A DNA stretch of 64,000 nucleotides from a virus. The DNA lies in IMG/VR virus record IMGVR_UViG_3300030012_003189, positions 26,964-90,963 of that record, one strand, 5' to 3'. Below the pieces are notes generated by a model. That model did not search any database. It had not been told where the DNA came from and was given only the letters and a program-made list of their open reading frames with translations. Both the position numbers and the translations under genes were made by a program. This document shows positions 1-9,074 of this stretch, in pieces; position 1 is the first letter of the stretch, and the number at the start of each line of letters is the position of its first letter.

Positions 1-701
1 TTTGGTATAAAGAAGTTTGGTCCATCATCTACATCTAATCCATTTAGACCACCAGTAGATATTTCCATCATATATTCTTCTATAGTTTCTTTTGGTACAA
101 ATAAACCTTCACTAAGTTTATCAGATACCATTTGGAATATAGTTTTGTTAAACTTACCATACGCCCTATCTTTGAAGAACTTTTCTTTCTGGTCATCCGA
201 ACCCATTGATAATCCTTGTCTAACTTCAGTACCACTTATTGCTCCACCCTGCATCGGTGCTACATAAAGGTATCCTCTATCTTCATATCCTTCGGTTGGC
301 TTACCATCATACTTCTGAAAGTATTTGTGTGATAATCTACTAGCATCTTTTTGCCCTACAACAGTTACAAATGCCGTAGTATCTTTGTTAAATCTTTTTA
401 GAACTTCTTGTGGATTGTATGGATTTTTGACTTGTACGATTTTGGATTTTGGTATTCCAAACATCGTTGTCATTATTTTTACTTTTTCTTTGAAGTTAAA
501 AGGTGAACGACCTTTTTCTGTTTTGTTTGATGTACCTATGTACACATCTTTTTTTCCAAACTTTTTCTGAAGGTGTTGGAATGTTTTGAAGTGTCCTTTG
601 TGCATGGGTTGGAATCTACCAACATAGACCACCACAGTCTTTTTGATTTTAGATTCTTCCATAAGAATCTGTTCTGCTAAGAAATTGCTTAGTTGACTCA
701 T
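1..701 (-). CDS. Nucleotidyltransferase (cytidylyl/NMN-adenylyl type), 3' end cut by window edge
   Basis: This reading frame opens at an ATG at 699-701 and runs off the left edge without a stop, so only about 233 N-terminal residues are visible. Residues 25-35 read VGRFQPMHKGH, the GxFxPxHxGH signature of the HIGH-type nucleotidyltransferase fold, and a later ISGTEVR matches the second (ISSTxxR-like) nucleotide-binding motif. Members transfer a nucleotide to NMN, pantetheine phosphate or sugar/glycerol phosphates with release of pyrophosphate. Related proteins are common in marine T4-like phages. The substrate is not decided by the sequence; NAD salvage and sugar activation are both possible. 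An ATATTTATA element lies 17 bases upstream of the start. Confidence 0.8.
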   Translation of the reverse strand, partial: MSQLSNFLAEQILMEESKIKKTVVVYVGRFQPMHKGHFKTFQHLQKKFGKKDVYIGTSNKTEKGRSPFNFKEKVKIMTTMFGIPKSKIVQVKNPYNPQEVLKRFNKDTTAFVTVVGQKDASRLSHKYFQKYDGKPTEGYEDRGYLYVAPMQGGAISGTEVRQGLSMGSDDQKEKFFKDRAYGKFNKTIFQMVSDKLSEGLFVPKETIEEYMMEISTGGLNGLDVDDGPNFFIP

Positions 702-718
702 AAATACACCCTATCAGT

Positions 719-728
719 ATATAAATAT
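719..728 (-). promoter_or_regulatory. ATATTTATAT element (class I promoter candidate), upstream of the nucleotidyltransferase
   Basis: The coding strand reads ATATTTATAT, with 17 bases between it and the ATG at 701. The same core recurs in eight other places in this window, nearly always just upstream of a minus-strand gene that starts a module. It is read here as a phage promoter element, possibly for the gp55-type late sigma factor. This is inference from position and recurrence. Confidence 0.5.
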
Positions 729-747
729 AAGATTATAAGAAAGGGGA

Positions 748-855
748 TTATTTTTTGTAAACAAACGGGTCTCTCTTTTTAAGCTCTTTTATACGCTTTT
801 TATAGAGTCTTTCCATTTTCCAATCTTTATATTTTTTTTTAATCCAGTTTATCAT
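748..855 (-). CDS. Small basic hypothetical protein, 35 aa
   Basis: This is a 35-residue ORF, ATG at 853-855 and TAA at 748-750. It is strongly basic, with many Lys/Arg (motifs MINWIKKKYKDW, KRIKELKKRDPFVYKK). Its start lies one base after the stop of the larger upstream gene, which fits translational coupling in this tightly packed operon. Small Lys-rich ORFs ending in a DPF(I/V)Y-type motif occur in T4-like phages, but I cannot name a function. It could bind nucleic acid. Confidence is limited by length. Confidence 0.5.
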   Translation of the reverse strand: MINWIKKKYKDWKMERLYKKRIKELKKRDPFVYKK

Positions 856-856
856 A

Positions 857-2230
857 CTATATTAAATAGTTAGAAGCTAATCTTTTTAGATTATTTTGAT
901 TCTCTCTTTTTGATATTTTGTAGTTATAAAATAAATTTAATAAAACTTTATAGTTTTTTTCTAATATTGGTTTTATATTTTTCATCCAAATTAATTTTTC
1001 TTCTTCTGTTTTATTTACAAGCTTAATTACCTCATCAAATACCATATCCATTCTTTTTTGTATATTTGGTTCTAAATCATACGATTCATCTATGAATGGT
1101 TCAAATGTTTCAAATCCCATTCTTTTCAATTCTTTTAAAGTTCCAAAATTACCAAATACAATAAATGGATGATTCTGTCCAAGTGCCTTTACTACCTTTT
1201 CTGATATGTAAAATTCATCTTCTAAAAATGATGTTTCTGATATAAAACTAAACATTGAATCCTCATAAACACTAGCATCTTCATACATTATACCATATAG
1301 AGATTCTAAATCTTCAAAATCATAAAACTTCTTATCATTATTTATTTGTAAATCTAAAATGTATTTTTTAAGTTCTGTAAAATCTAATAATTCATTTTCG
1401 TGTATATTTGGAATTTCCTTTAAATGTTTTTGGTTATCATTTATAGTAAAATCATATGTAACAATATTATTATCTATTAAGTTTAATTGATTTAGCTTTG
1501 CTAAAATATACAAGCGATGTGTTCTTAATCTACGATTTAGACAATTAAAATCATATTTTTTTGGTTCAATCTTATAATCCAAATGAACTTTATGAAACTC
1601 TTTTGCTTTTTTATATTTAGAGTATTCTTCTCCTTTTGTTTTCCAAACCCAATGATTATGATTAAATTTTATTTTTTGAGAGATATTAAATTTTTTACAA
1701 AAAGTATCATACCACTCTTTTTGATTATATCCAGCAAATGAAAATATACATTTTTTAGTTGGTATATTATATTCATGTAATTTTGTATGTAACATTTTTA
1801 AAGGTATTTGTTCTATAATACCTTCCCAACAATAATCTATGTGAATCACAAAGTTTTTATTTTTTTTAAGTGCATCTATAACTCTATATGGAATTAAATC
1901 AATAGTTGTATTTCTATTATCGCCAGGAAAAGATAAATCACTTCCACCAAACATATCTATTTGATAAAATAGTGGTTCATCTTTGTATTTATCTAATACT
2001 ATATTATTATCATCAAAAATATCATAAAAGAATAAATGCTTTGTAGTCCATTTAGTATTTCTTGCAGGATTGTAAACCCAAGTAGCTATACCTTCAATAC
2101 CAATATTTTCTTCATAAGCCATCTCCCACAAAGTTTCACTATCTAAACTTTTACTAAGAGAGGATAATTTTGAAAAATCAAAAGAGTTTATAAATAAATC
2201 ATCAAATACATAAGTAAATACTAAATTCAT
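857..2230 (-). CDS. Putative glycosyltransferase, fucosyltransferase-like C-terminal motif (paralogue A)
   Basis: This is a 457-residue protein with no obvious signal or membrane segment. Its C-terminal third carries SETSFLEDEFYISEKVVKAL, then HPFIVFGNFGTLKELKRMGF and FIDESYD, around residues 325-400. This resembles the donor-binding region of GT10-type fucosyltransferases, where a (T/S)EK motif precedes PIVxG. The same block recurs in the next gene (2227-3627), in 7902-9074 and, weakly, in 31674-32708, so it is a paralogous family in this phage. It overlaps the upstream gene by 4 bases (ATGA). The N-terminal half is unassigned. The sugar and acceptor are unknown. Confidence 0.5.
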   Translation of the reverse strand: MNLVFTYVFDDLFINSFDFSKLSSLSKSLDSETLWEMAYEENIGIEGIATWVYNPARNTKWTTKHLFFYDIFDDNNIVLDKYKDEPLFYQIDMFGGSDLSFPGDNRNTTIDLIPYRVIDALKKNKNFVIHIDYCWEGIIEQIPLKMLHTKLHEYNIPTKKCIFSFAGYNQKEWYDTFCKKFNISQKIKFNHNHWVWKTKGEEYSKYKKAKEFHKVHLDYKIEPKKYDFNCLNRRLRTHRLYILAKLNQLNLIDNNIVTYDFTINDNQKHLKEIPNIHENELLDFTELKKYILDLQINNDKKFYDFEDLESLYGIMYEDASVYEDSMFSFISETSFLEDEFYISEKVVKALGQNHPFIVFGNFGTLKELKRMGFETFEPFIDESYDLEPNIQKRMDMVFDEVIKLVNKTEEEKLIWMKNIKPILEKNYKVLLNLFYNYKISKRENQNNLKRLASNYLI

Positions 2231-3627
2231 AATAGGAAATCCAAATTAGTTCTTGCTTTTTGAAAATACCACATCAAATTTCTGTTGTATTTAACCATAT
2301 CAAAGTTTTTAAGGTGATTGTAATTATGCTCTATGATTTCTTTACAATTGTACATAAACGTTTCTCTTTGTTCAGTTGTTAGTTGTGATAAATTTATTAT
2401 TTCTTTCAAAACCATTTTATATCTTTTTTCAGGATCCTCTTCACAATCGTAAGTTTCATCAACATAACCAGTTTCACCAAATGTTTTAAAACCCATATTG
2501 TGTAACCAAGTTAAAGTTCCACTTGTTGATAGAACTATAAATGGATGTTGATGTAATATTGGTTTTATAACTTTTTCAGAAACATATCCTATTCTCTCCG
2601 TCTCATAAAAGAAGGATTCAGCTACTACTGTAAATAGCGTATCTTTATATGGAATATCAGTTTCCATACCTTCTCCTCTAACATCCCAAAGTCTTTCATA
2701 ATCTATTGTTTTTTTAGGAGCTTTTTCAATTAAATCTTCTAGTATTTTCCAATACCTTTGAAACTTAGGACTATCCTGCTCAAACCATTGTTCCATTTTA
2801 ATCCAATTGTTTTTTATATGATTTACATCTTCGTAACCTTCATGTAGATAAAAGTCATATGATACATTATTATTTTCTATTAAATCTAAATAGTGTAAGT
2901 CACATAAAAGTTGTGTTCTATGAGGTTTTTGTTCTCTAGTCAATAAATTAAATGATTTTTTTCTACCTACATTAAAATTTTGCTTATACAAAGTTTCATT
3001 TGGAAAATTATCGTAATGTAATTTATTATGAAAAAATGGAATGGACCATAAATATGGGATAACATTAACACACTTATCAGTTCCATATTTTTCTTTATAA
3101 TCTAAGGCATATTCTGAAATTCTGTAATTTGCATGTATCAAAAAAGTTTTATCTAATTTTAGCTCCTTTTCTAATAACCAATTATTTAGATTGTTAAAAC
3201 TTTCATAAGGTAAGTATCCTTCAGAACTAGCATTTATAATTAAATATACATTTGGATTGTATTTTAGGTGTTCAATAATTTTATATGGTATTTTGTTAAA
3301 TACACTATCGTTATCAAAAGAATCCGCAGGCCATGAATATATGTTAATCTGATAAAAATATAAAGTATCTTCTCTTTGATTTGGATTTTCTAAAAAATCA
3401 AAAGTAGGTATTATCTCAAAGTTATCTTCAAAATAACCTATGTTACTCTGATAACATTGGGGTTGTGTTTGTTCATTTTGTCTAACAAAATTATCTATAT
3501 AATCAAATTGGTTTTTAAAAAAATCAGTTTTGTTAAAATAACTTGATTTATTAAAATCCATACAATTAATACCTAATTGTTTTCCAAAAAAATAATCTTC
3601 TAAAAATACTATATCTTTAAGCTTCAT
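2227..3627 (-). CDS. Putative glycosyltransferase, fucosyltransferase-like C-terminal motif (paralogue B)
   Basis: This 466-residue protein is a tandem paralogue of its downstream neighbour. Shared landmarks are an internal Asn/Leu-rich segment (FNLLTREQKPHRTQLLCDL here, FNCLNRRLRTHRLYILAKL in paralogue A) and the C-terminal YVSEKVIKPILHQHPFIVLS, then GTLTWLHNMGFKTF and YVDETYD around residues 345-395. The (T/S)EK plus HPFIV pattern is reminiscent of GT10-type nucleotide-sugar binding. The start overlaps the end of the E1-beta-like gene by 11 bases. No signal peptide is visible, so a cytoplasmic transferase acting on soluble or membrane-linked glycans is likely. The assignment is by motif only. 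Confidence 0.5.
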   Translation of the reverse strand: MKLKDIVFLEDYFFGKQLGINCMDFNKSSYFNKTDFFKNQFDYIDNFVRQNEQTQPQCYQSNIGYFEDNFEIIPTFDFLENPNQREDTLYFYQINIYSWPADSFDNDSVFNKIPYKIIEHLKYNPNVYLIINASSEGYLPYESFNNLNNWLLEKELKLDKTFLIHANYRISEYALDYKEKYGTDKCVNVIPYLWSIPFFHNKLHYDNFPNETLYKQNFNVGRKKSFNLLTREQKPHRTQLLCDLHYLDLIENNNVSYDFYLHEGYEDVNHIKNNWIKMEQWFEQDSPKFQRYWKILEDLIEKAPKKTIDYERLWDVRGEGMETDIPYKDTLFTVVAESFFYETERIGYVSEKVIKPILHQHPFIVLSTSGTLTWLHNMGFKTFGETGYVDETYDCEEDPEKRYKMVLKEIINLSQLTTEQRETFMYNCKEIIEHNYNHLKNFDMVKYNRNLMWYFQKARTNLDFLL

Positions 3628-4165
3628 AATATAACTCTGGGTATTCTACTAATATGTGTATTCCACCTTTTGATAATGCATTTTTGTATGCTGGTAAAAT
3701 CTTATCAGGTGAATCTAATTTTACAATTGTTGAGTTTGTTACCATCTGTTCAAATGCATCGGTATAATCTGCTTTATGTTGATGACCAGGGTCTAATGGT
3801 TTATCACTTCCCTTACCAACTCTAACAATTACATTTGGTTTCCACTCACCATCAGACATTGCCTCTAATTTATCTAAGTGATTTATTAATTGATTTGCTG
3901 CGCAGATTAAAAAATCCCATCTTGGATAAAATGAAACTACTCTATGACCTGTCATACTAAGACCTACAGTCATTCCCATTTGTACCTCTTCCATTACTGG
4001 TGTCTCAATCATCCTTTCCTTTGGTAATCCTTCAATTGTTTTACTCATTGGGTTACCATAATAAACTATCTGTTGTCCAATAAAAATAGTAGATGGGTCA
4101 TCCATACAAAGTTTCATTGATTCTGTAAGTGCATCTACATATGGTGTGAATTCTGGTTTACTCAT
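3617..4165 (-). CDS. Thiamine-diphosphate enzyme, E1-beta / transketolase pyrimidine-binding domain
   Basis: This 182-residue protein matches the pyrimidine (PYR) domain of E1-beta subunits and transketolases: TPVMEEVQMGMTVGLSMTGH contains the Glu that activates the cofactor aminopyrimidine, followed by FYPRWDFLICAANQLINHL, VIVRVGKG, a GHQHKADYTDAF segment and VEYPELYYEA at the C terminus. Family E1-beta proteins are usually about 325 residues with a C-terminal transketolase_C domain, which is absent here. Its partner is probably the E1-alpha-like gene at 9059-9706 in the same operon. Together they could make or break a carbon-carbon bond in an unusual sugar. The substrate is unknown. Confidence 0.8.
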   Translation of the reverse strand: MSKPEFTPYVDALTESMKLCMDDPSTIFIGQQIVYYGNPMSKTIEGLPKERMIETPVMEEVQMGMTVGLSMTGHRVVSFYPRWDFLICAANQLINHLDKLEAMSDGEWKPNVIVRVGKGSDKPLDPGHQHKADYTDAFEQMVTNSTIVKLDSPDKILPAYKNALSKGGIHILVEYPELYYEA

Positions 4166-4169
4166 AATA

Positions 4170-5330
4170 TTAATTTTTTATATTTGTATAAAGATGATTC
4201 CAATTTGATTGAATGTGTATTCTATCTCTCCACTTATCAGCTTTTTTAATATACTTTATAAAATCTTTGTGGTTTATATGTTTTGGATTTGATACATCCA
4301 TTCTCATCATATCCTCATCTGTTAAATGTTGCCATTGATTTATATATCCAAAATACATAACTACTTTTTTGGAATCTATATCATCTGTTATTCTATGTTT
4401 AAAAATATCATATACCAACTCCAGTGCGAGTTCCATTTCTTTATAGTTATCATTTTGTACTACAAATGAAATTCTAAAAAAATTTATACTTTTTATTGTT
4501 GATATAAATTTTAGATTTTTTAATAATGTTTCCCAATGACCCCCTAATCTTGTTTTGTTTTCATAAGTATCTTTTGTACCAGCATCTATGGAAACATCTA
4601 CTATATCAACATATGGTTGAATGGCTTTCATTAAGTTCCAATTCTTTTCATTAAAAAGTTTTCCATTTGTAATTAGTTGTACACTTTTTAATTCAGGCCA
4701 TTGAGAAGGTTGAAAATTAAATAAAAATTTTCTAAATGATTTTGAAGCGAATGGGTCTCCACTACCTGTTATTAATATTTTTTTACAATTTGCTGAATAT
4801 GTTTTATTTATAAATTCAACAATACCATCAATTTCTTTTACTTCATCAGATTTTGCCATTATAGTATCTACTCTACAAGATGGACATTTAAAATTACAAC
4901 TCCAATCGAATGTAAAATTAAGTGAGCCAGGAGTATTTTTTACATAACAATCATCATCTATTTTTATATTATCAAAATCGTAGTGAGGAAAATCTGTATC
5001 ATCTCTTTTTACAAAAATTCCTCTATCAGTAATTCCTGTTGAAATTAATGAATTTAAATGTGGACATATTTGCTTATCACAATATGTGTATTTACCATCT
5101 AAAATAGATTGCCTTATCTCTTGCGCAGCTTCACTATTCCAAACATCATAATCATATTTACCATTTTCATCTTTAGGATATACTAACTCTTTTTTTAACC
5201 ATGTACCACAACATAATGTAGCTTTATCTTTAAACATTTCCATATGTTTAAATGGTATCATACACACATGATTTTTCAAAAGCTCTTCTTCTGTGTATAA
5301 GTTTTGAGTATATACCTGTCCTTTAATCAT
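4170..5330 (-). CDS. Radical SAM protein with extra cysteine cluster
   Basis: This 386-residue protein has the radical SAM motif CNFKCPSC (Cx3Cx2C) near residues 146-153, which ligates the [4Fe-4S] cluster that cleaves S-adenosylmethionine. ITGSGDPFASKSF follows in the place of the usual GGEP motif, and VDIVDVSIDAG matches the barrel core. Cysteines before the barrel (LCCGTW, CDKQICPHL) could bind an auxiliary cluster, as in twitch/SPASM-type enzymes, though at the N-terminal side. It overlaps the SGNH gene by 8 bases. Its position suggests modification of a sugar or a virion peptide. The reaction cannot be named. Confidence 0.8.
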   Translation of the reverse strand: MIKGQVYTQNLYTEEELLKNHVCMIPFKHMEMFKDKATLCCGTWLKKELVYPKDENGKYDYDVWNSEAAQEIRQSILDGKYTYCDKQICPHLNSLISTGITDRGIFVKRDDTDFPHYDFDNIKIDDDCYVKNTPGSLNFTFDWSCNFKCPSCRVDTIMAKSDEVKEIDGIVEFINKTYSANCKKILITGSGDPFASKSFRKFLFNFQPSQWPELKSVQLITNGKLFNEKNWNLMKAIQPYVDIVDVSIDAGTKDTYENKTRLGGHWETLLKNLKFISTIKSINFFRISFVVQNDNYKEMELALELVYDIFKHRITDDIDSKKVVMYFGYINQWQHLTDEDMMRMDVSNPKHINHKDFIKYIKKADKWRDRIHIQSNWNHLYTNIKN

Positions 5331-5958
5331 ATTTTGGTTGTTTTAACAAACCCAATTCTTCTATGTTATCTATGATTCGATTTGCTATAATTTTATGTGT
5401 TCTAAAATTAAAATGCCTATCTTTACTATCAACTATATATTCATCTTTAAGTGTCATGTCAAAAAAACTATATTTGCCATCAAACTTCATACTTATATTT
5501 TTGATTTCACTTGGTATTTCTATCATATCTTCTGGCCAATCCCAATGTAAAAATCTAATAGGTATATTTTTTCCATTACAATAATCCAAAATTTCTTTAT
5601 ACATACTGACTTGTGTTTCCATAGATAAATTTCTACCATCAGTCATATTTCTTGTAAAGTTAGTTGTTTGTATTATTACTAAATCTGTAAGAGTATCAAT
5701 AGCTTTTAAAACGTGTGCATGAATACTCCATGTACTACCACCATTGTTTATATCAACCTTTGATTTTCTACCAAAGTAATTACTTACTATAGTTGCAAAT
5801 CTCCTATCTATAATTTTTTGGTAATCCCAAGAACGGACTGAGTTTTCATCAAATCCATGTGTACCTGGTGAGGATGGGTCTACATCACTGTCATCAAAAA
5901 GATGTAAACTTTGACCCCAAGTATAAGAGCACCCACCAAATACAATATTTCTAATCAT
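5323..5958 (-). CDS. SGNH/GDSL-type hydrolase
   Basis: This 211-residue protein begins with IRNIVFGGCSYTWG, a variant of the GDSL block I with the nucleophile Ser in GCSYTWG, and has NNGGSTWSIHAHVL resembling block II (oxyanion Gly). Near the C terminus, DSKDRHFNFRTHKIIANRI supplies the Asp and His expected in block V (DxxH). Family members remove or transfer acyl groups, often O-acetyl groups on polysaccharides. Its setting among sugar epimerases and transferases fits glycan deacetylation or acetylation. A second SGNH protein is at 32689-33510. Confidence 0.7.
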   Translation of the reverse strand: MIRNIVFGGCSYTWGQSLHLFDDSDVDPSSPGTHGFDENSVRSWDYQKIIDRRFATIVSNYFGRKSKVDINNGGSTWSIHAHVLKAIDTLTDLVIIQTTNFTRNMTDGRNLSMETQVSMYKEILDYCNGKNIPIRFLHWDWPEDMIEIPSEIKNISMKFDGKYSFFDMTLKDEYIVDSKDRHFNFRTHKIIANRIIDNIEELGLLKQPKYD

Positions 5959-6950
5959 TATGGTTTAGAATTTGGGTCAAATTGGTCTTTGTTTTCTTTG
6001 TACCATCTTAGTGCATCTTTCAATCCACTATCTAAATCGTAGCTAGGTGTCCATCCTAAATCTCTAAGTTTTTTATTATCTAACAATCTTACAGGTATCA
6101 TAGGAGCTTTATTGTTTACAAACTCAATAGGATTATCGTTACCTTCGATTTCTTTAATTTTATTAAGAACTTCCATAACTGTATATCCTTTACCATAAGA
6201 TACATTGTAAATATCATATGTATCAACTTTTTCAGCAACTGTAATAAACCCAAGTACCATATCATCTACATGAATCACATCTCTTACTTCAGTACCATCA
6301 CCCCAAAGTGGAATTGGATTTAAACCATCAGCAACTTTCCTAATGTTAGCTGGAGTTACATGACATTTTTCGAAATCATACTTATCATTCGGTCCATATG
6401 CATTTGAAGGTCTGATGATTATACACTGCATTGGGTCGTGAATCTGATTTGAAAAGAAATCACAAAGAGTTTCACAATATCTTTTCATCCAACCTACTGC
6501 TTTGTAAACTGGTACAATATCTGGTGTTTGTACTTCCATATCTTCTGTACAAGGAACATCTCCCATATCAGGATATGTTGTATTTGAAGATATGAATATA
6601 AATTTTCTTACCTTATGTTTCCAAGATTGCTCCATAAGATTCACATTCATTTCTATATTTGGTGTAACATGAAGTAATGGATTAAATCTAGTATCTAATG
6701 CATTAGATGTGTTTGCAGCCGCATGGATTACAACATCACAATCTTTAGATACAACTTCACAAAAATCTGCATCTTGTAAATTACCTTTAATGTGTTCTAT
6801 ATTTTCACATCCTTCGAAATCATTTCTTAAATCTCTACTCCAAGATGTTGCTCTTAGGTTTGTGTAACCTAATTCGTATAACATCTTAATTAATCGTGAA
6901 CCTATAAATCCACTTGCGCCTGTAACTAATATTTTATCTGTTTTTTTCAT
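5958..6950 (-). CDS. NAD-dependent sugar epimerase/dehydratase (extended SDR)
   Basis: This 330-residue protein has the N-terminal Rossmann motif VTGASGFIGS, an FISSNTTYP strand, IRPSNAYGP and GDGTEVRDVIHVDDM, all typical of extended short-chain dehydrogenases acting on nucleotide sugars (GDP-fucose synthase and epimerase types). The catalytic Tyr-x3-Lys pair is not in its usual form: the region reads PVYKAVGWMKRYCE, so the Tyr is seven residues before the Lys that aligns best. That may be a spacing variant or a changed active site. It overlaps the next SDR by 4 bases. The product sugar is unknown. Confidence 0.8.
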   Translation of the reverse strand: MKKTDKILVTGASGFIGSRLIKMLYELGYTNLRATSWSRDLRNDFEGCENIEHIKGNLQDADFCEVVSKDCDVVIHAAANTSNALDTRFNPLLHVTPNIEMNVNLMEQSWKHKVRKFIFISSNTTYPDMGDVPCTEDMEVQTPDIVPVYKAVGWMKRYCETLCDFFSNQIHDPMQCIIIRPSNAYGPNDKYDFEKCHVTPANIRKVADGLNPIPLWGDGTEVRDVIHVDDMVLGFITVAEKVDTYDIYNVSYGKGYTVMEVLNKIKEIEGNDNPIEFVNNKAPMIPVRLLDNKKLRDLGWTPSYDLDSGLKDALRWYKENKDQFDPNSKP

Positions 6951-7912
6951 TTTGTAAATTCATTTAAATAATAATCAATTGTTTCTTTTAATCCTTCTCT
7001 TAGAGATACTTGTTGAACTACACCGAAAGATTCTGCTCTTTCTGTACTCATCAATCTTTTAGCATCTCCATTTGGTTTTGTACTATCCCACTCGATACCA
7101 ACTTTTACTCCGTACATTTCTTCGTATATATCTACAAGAGTTTCAGCAAGTTCTCTAATGGTAACACCAGTACCACTACCTAAGTTGATTGGTTGTGTTA
7201 ATTTTTGTTCGTATGCTTTTATGATTCCATCAGCAACATCACCAGCATAAATAAAATCTCTGATTGGTGAACCATCTCCCCAACAAATTAGTGGATGTTC
7301 TTTTTCACCAAATAATCTTTTGATAAGTGATGCGATTACTGTTGATTCTGGTCCGAAGTTATCGTGTCTACCATAAATGTTTGCTGGTCTTACAACTGAT
7401 GCCTTATTCCAATCGAATGATACTGAATACACTTCAGCTTGTAATTCACCTAATCTCTTTGCCCATCCAGCATACTTATCTTTTTCTGATGGGAATGTTT
7501 TCCATACATCATCTTCGTAGAATACCTCAGCGGGTTGATAAACTCCAACTGTGGATGTGTAAACATACCACTCAACATCTTCTAATCGAGCCGCTTCCAT
7601 CATATTGGTATTGAATTGTAACATCGGTACAAAGTAATCAGCAGGTTGTTCCATAGCCCTCTTAGGAGAACCTTTGACACCAGCTATATGAAAGATTATA
7701 TCTTGTCCTTCTACAACTCTTCTACAACTTTTAAACTCTCTTAAATCAGCGTTTATGAACTGATAGTTTTCATCTTTATATTTTTCTATTTGATTGTTTG
7801 GTTGAACAATATCAACCGCAGTTACAAATGCACCCCTATCGATACATTTTTGAACCATATAATTACCAACCAATCCATTGGCACCTGTTATTAAAACTTT
7901 TTTACCATTCAT
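6947..7912 (-). CDS. NAD-dependent epimerase, GDP-L-fucose-synthase-like
   Basis: This 321-residue extended SDR has the cofactor motif ITGANGLVGNYM, YTSTVGVYQP, VRPANIYGR, WGDGSPIRDFIYAGDVADG and a C-terminal WDSTKPNGDAKRLMS. The last motif closely follows the DxSKPDGxPRKL pattern of GDP-fucose synthase (Fcl), which epimerises and reduces GDP-4-keto-6-deoxymannose. The catalytic region reads KYAGWAKRLGE, with Tyr five rather than four residues before Lys, again unusual. It is adjacent to another SDR (5958-6950) with a similar GW(x)KR segment, so the two may act in sequence or as a complex. Confidence 0.8.
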   Translation of the reverse strand: MNGKKVLITGANGLVGNYMVQKCIDRGAFVTAVDIVQPNNQIEKYKDENYQFINADLREFKSCRRVVEGQDIIFHIAGVKGSPKRAMEQPADYFVPMLQFNTNMMEAARLEDVEWYVYTSTVGVYQPAEVFYEDDVWKTFPSEKDKYAGWAKRLGELQAEVYSVSFDWNKASVVRPANIYGRHDNFGPESTVIASLIKRLFGEKEHPLICWGDGSPIRDFIYAGDVADGIIKAYEQKLTQPINLGSGTGVTIRELAETLVDIYEEMYGVKVGIEWDSTKPNGDAKRLMSTERAESFGVVQQVSLREGLKETIDYYLNEFTK

Positions 7913-9074
7913 TTTCTATTTGTTTAAATATTCTATATATACTTTCTTCCTTTAAGGATTTAAAATGATTGTGATTATATATACATATATCTTTTGCTAA
8001 TTTATACATTTCATTAACCTCACTTATATCCTTTTTATTAATACTTAATATTAATTTTAATACTTTATCGTAGCGTTTTTCAAAATCAACCTCATCATCG
8101 TAACTTTCATCCCATATAAAATCAAATGTTTTAAATCCTAATCTTTTTAGTTCTTTTAAATATCCATATGGACCTAATACTATAAAAGGTTGGAATCCTA
8201 CCAATGGTTTAACTACTTTTTCTGATATAAACAATTCTTCTAATTCAAAAGAAGTTTCAGTTACGATATTTATGCACGAATCTAAAAATAACTCTTTTTT
8301 GAAGTTATTATGTGTTCTATCCCATTCAACTAGCTTACCATCTCTTTTTATATGATGAGTATCAATTTCAATTGGTAGTTTTTTTTCTAAATTATCACAA
8401 TAATCTTGACCATATTTTTCAGTAAGTTCTCTAATATCATATCCAACAGTTTTATAAACATTTAGAAATGAAAATAACGAATCATCAAAATTATTTTGAT
8501 TCCAATCTAAAAATAATCTGTATCTATGATACTTTTCCAACGTTCTGTTAAAACATAAAAATTTATTGTTTCTGAAAGTATCTAACTCATCAATTAATAT
8601 GGGTTCATTTGAATATTTTAATTCTTCTTGAAATTTATCATGCCCATAAAAAATTTCATTATAATTTTTAGCAGATTCTTCTAAGAAAAAGTTGAACACA
8701 AAAGCTTTTGAATCCAATCTCATATTAGTATCCATAAAAATAACTTTATTATTTAATTTTTCTTGGATAATATCATAATTATCATCGTAAAACTTTTCAT
8801 TAGTTGGGTCTGCAGTACGCATGTACGCTATTTTAAAATCATCTCTATCTAATAAAGATGTAATTTCTTTTTTTGATAAAATATAATCTAAAAATTCTTC
8901 TGGATGCTCAACTTCGTAAAATAGTATATTCTTATAACCATCTTTCAATTGTAAATTTGATGTTATAGAATAATTATTTTCGATTCTATTTTTTAAAGGG
9001 CCTCCTAAGCAAAAATGCTCCCCATTTATATCACTTGTATTTTTTTCAAAAACAAAATTTAAAATACTACCCAT
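7902..9074 (-). CDS. Putative glycosyltransferase, fucosyltransferase-like C-terminal motif (paralogue C)
   Basis: This 390-residue protein shares with paralogues A and B the segment CFNRTLEKYHRYRLFLDW, then TETSFELEELFISEKVVKPL, QPFIVLGPYGYLKELKRLGF and WDESYD around residues 270-345. The (T/S)EK plus PFIV pattern suggests nucleotide-sugar binding like GT10 fucosyltransferases. The first about 130 residues have no recognisable motif. It lies between the Fcl-like epimerase and the E1-alpha-like gene, overlapping the latter by 16 bases. The acceptor and donor are unknown. An alternative reading is a phage-specific glycan-associated family with no transferase activity. Confidence 0.5.
   Translation of the reverse strand: MGSILNFVFEKNTSDINGEHFCLGGPLKNRIENNYSITSNLQLKDGYKNILFYEVEHPEEFLDYILSKKEITSLLDRDDFKIAYMRTADPTNEKFYDDNYDIIQEKLNNKVIFMDTNMRLDSKAFVFNFFLEESAKNYNEIFYGHDKFQEELKYSNEPILIDELDTFRNNKFLCFNRTLEKYHRYRLFLDWNQNNFDDSLFSFLNVYKTVGYDIRELTEKYGQDYCDNLEKKLPIEIDTHHIKRDGKLVEWDRTHNNFKKELFLDSCINIVTETSFELEELFISEKVVKPLVGFQPFIVLGPYGYLKELKRLGFKTFDFIWDESYDDEVDFEKRYDKVLKLILSINKKDISEVNEMYKLAKDICIYNHNHFKSLKEESIYRIFKQIENEW

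Noticed and set aside
325-570. Plus-strand ORF of 81 codons
   Set aside because: It lies inside the partial nucleotidyltransferase on the minus strand and has no motif. All longer plus-strand ORFs in the window overlap clear minus-strand genes in the same way.
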